From NCBI RefSeq assembly GCF_019703515.2, contig NC_059356.1:23859197-23923196 (forward strand): DNA of 64,000 bases, given 5' to 3'. The translations under genes and the position numbers were made by a program. The notes beneath the pieces were generated by a model. The model was given only the letters and a program-made list of their open reading frames with translations. It made no database searches and had not been told where the DNA came from. This document shows, one piece after another, positions 62,045 through 64,000 of this stretch (its first letter is position 1; every line of letters starts with the position of its first letter). The DNA is from Myxocyprinus asiaticus (Eukaryota > Chordata > Actinopteri > Cypriniformes > Catostomidae).

Positions 62045-63397
62045 ACAACTAATTATTTTGATAATCGATTAATCATATAAACTAAATGTTATTTCCTGTA
62101 TTTTATAAAAAAAAAAAACAAAAAAAAACATATATATAAAAAGAAATGATTAAGGGCGTAAGGATTTGGTTCGATTTACGATACGGAATTCACAATTCTT
62201 TACTCAAAAACCTTTGAACAAAGCCTGAATCATGAAAAGTTCAGTTTGAATTTATTATCTTTATTATTATAACTTTCAGGACATATGTAAAACAGTTCCT
62301 TTCCTTCTAAAACTTAACAAAAATTACTGTTTATTTTAGAGTAAATTGATTCATTGGGGATGGAGTGTGACTAAAAATCCAGCAGAGGGCAATAGTGACA
62401 CCAGAATAGAAATAGAAATTATTCTGCCCATCCATAATTATGTTAAATACATATGTTTGTACATTGTCACTGATTACAAACATTAAGTGTTTAAATTAAT
62501 ATTGTAGGTTTTAGAACAGTATTGTCACTGATTACATGTTTCTAAACTATTCTTTTTAAAAATGTGCATATCCAGTAAAATAATGTTTGCCATGGTATGA
62601 AATCAGACATTGCATTTGGCATTATCAGGACTTTCAAATATCAGGACCGTTAGCATCATTATACATTGTATTCATCATTAAACACAGTTTAAAATAGTAC
62701 AGTCATCTAAACCCTCTGGAGATATACTCACTTACTAAAAGTCTCATCCCGGTGCTTATTGTATTACATGAGGAGGAGAAACCAAAACACTTTAAAAACA
62801 TAAAAATCTTCACAATTGATTACATTGAAACTGAAATGGTGGTATGATGTTGCACAGTTTAATCCAAATGATTGTGCTCCCTTTCTCCATTGAGATCGGT
62901 TTGATTGACATGGATGCACAAGCTTGCTTGCTCATTAGAGTTTAACAGAGACTTGCTTGTGGTAAGAACAAACTGTTTTGCTAAATACGCTGAAATACAC
63001 TCTTTTGAATTCACAACATGTATACATTATAAAACATAGAAATTAGCAGTAAAATGTAAGTGATGCGCTTGAGAGAAACAGCTAGCGCATAAAACAGCAT
63101 AAGCCCTCTGTCAGTGTAGGGTACCTGATGCTGCAACCGGTCCTCATTAAACTCTGTGCTAATTATGATCTTCTTTGAAGTGTTTTATAAAGTGCTCTCA
63201 GGTTGTTTTTTCTCTCCGTTGTTTTTCAAATGAGTTTCATCATGTAACACATTTTTCACCGGGCTGTAAAGTGACATCAGTTACAGGTTCTACTCTGTGC
63301 TTTCCGCAAATAACCAACTAATAGATCAAGAACTTAGTTGTCGATGATTTCCATTATCAATAATTATCGAATTTATCGATTAGTTGTTGCAGCCCTA
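62045..63397. mobile_element. hAT-like non-autonomous element, left end eroded
   Basis: The right end 'cgattagttgttgcagcccta' (to 63397) is the inverse of a TAGGGCTGCAACAACTAATCG terminus. The left boundary shows 'aacaactaat' and 'gataatcgattaatc' without the outermost bases. About 1.35 kb, no transposase. Confidence 0.55.
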
Positions 63398-64000
63398 GAT
63401 TTAACAGTCTTTCTGCACTGTTCTTAATGTGATCTCTAATAGCTGTAAATGATGGAAATGGAGGCTTATTTCTTTCTTTCGTCCTTTTTTTTTACTCTTC
63501 AGACAAGCAACTTTTTTTACTCTGATAAGTGAATGACCAATTTACTTGTCTGAAGTACAAGCACATGACAGTGCTTAACGTAAAGCCCTGCATATACACA
63601 CTATATACAGTGATGGCTGGAGTAAATAATCCATGTCCTTTGATATGGATTCAGGTCGAATTTAATGGAAAACTATGCAAGTTGCATTCCATAGCATGGG
63701 GGTGTGTATTTTCATAGAACATAATTTATATAATTTTAGAGCGCACCATGTCGTCCGCCAGATGCCTAACCTAACCCTGCACGTGGCAAAAATAAATGTA
63801 AATGCGTAAATGTGAAAATCTCTTGTGTCTGCTGGTTTGTGCAACTGTTGCTATGGTTATGGACGGGGTCTGCGTGGTGCTCAGCAAGGTGTCGTGGACT
63901 GAACGGGAACTTTAATTTCATGTGAAACTAGGGCTACACACGAACTACAAAATATAACAGTGTACCAGACCCGTATCCATTGAATAAGTGACATCAATCT
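63398..64000. other. Window end, no gene recognised
   Basis: AT-rich sequence with no supported feature. Confidence 0.4.

Noticed and set aside
47176..64000. wnt3 coding exons, expected divergently beside wnt9b
   Set aside because: No Wnt signature (CKCHG-type or cysteine pattern) was found on the plus strand; wnt3, if present, lies beyond the window.

Overview
The window is vertebrate nuclear DNA, almost certainly from a teleost and most likely a cyprinid (carp, barb, danio relatives). The reasons are intron-split genes of vertebrate type, AT-rich intergenic DNA packed with short DNA-transposon derivatives (TTAA-flanked fold-back elements, hAT-like elements, a Tc1 copy), and long CA/GT microsatellites. 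There is no sign of bacterial, phage or plasmid DNA, and no CRISPR array, operon or RNA gene was recognised.

Three protein-coding genes can be supported. (1) Bases 1-717, plus strand: the last coding exon of a His/Ala-rich protein whose C-terminus looks like GPATCH8, followed by a roughly 1.1 kb 3'UTR with poly(A) signals near 1774 and 1803. (2) Bases 4216-14698, minus strand: complete gosr2 (membrin, a Golgi Qb-SNARE). Six coding exons join in phase to give exactly 212 codons, the length of human GOSR2. (3) Bases 34996-42521, minus strand: complete wnt9b. Four coding exons join in phase to give 358 residues, from signal peptide to the C-terminal Cys-rich domain. wnt9b and gosr2 are tandem and transcribed in the same direction, as in the human 17q21 cluster (WNT3-WNT9B-GOSR2), so the block is conserved synteny.

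A fourth transcription unit is suggested at about 47.0-47.2 kb on the plus strand: a GC-box/CCAAT promoter with a YY1-like CGCCATTTTG start region, and a non-coding first exon ending in a GTAAAT donor at 47175/47176. Its coding exons are not identified, so bases 47176-64000 may be a long first intron of an unnamed gene. The rest of the window (15-35 kb between gosr2 and wnt9b, the introns, and 42.7-64 kb) is non-coding and dominated by repeats.

Repeat highlights: an inactivated Tc1-like transposon with both terminal repeats and TA duplications in gosr2 intron 5; a 1.2 kb hAT-type element (58148-59353) with a perfect 8-bp target duplication; two more hAT-like elements (20887-22480, 30766-32047); a family of about 0.5-0.6 kb fold-back elements bounded by TTAA (at least four near-complete copies plus fragments and one 111-bp miniature); a probable solo LTR nested inside another inverted-repeat element near 48.9 kb; and an unidentified 1.8 kb block (51.84-53.66 kb) with a degenerate triplicated AT-rich unit. 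No previously undescribed multi-gene system is evident. The most interesting observations are the changed ER-export motif in gosr2 (Ile-Pro-Ile in place of Ile-Pro-Met), long (UG)n tracts upstream of 3' splice sites in both genes, the shared TTAA architecture of several miniature elements, and the anonymous promoter at 47 kb.
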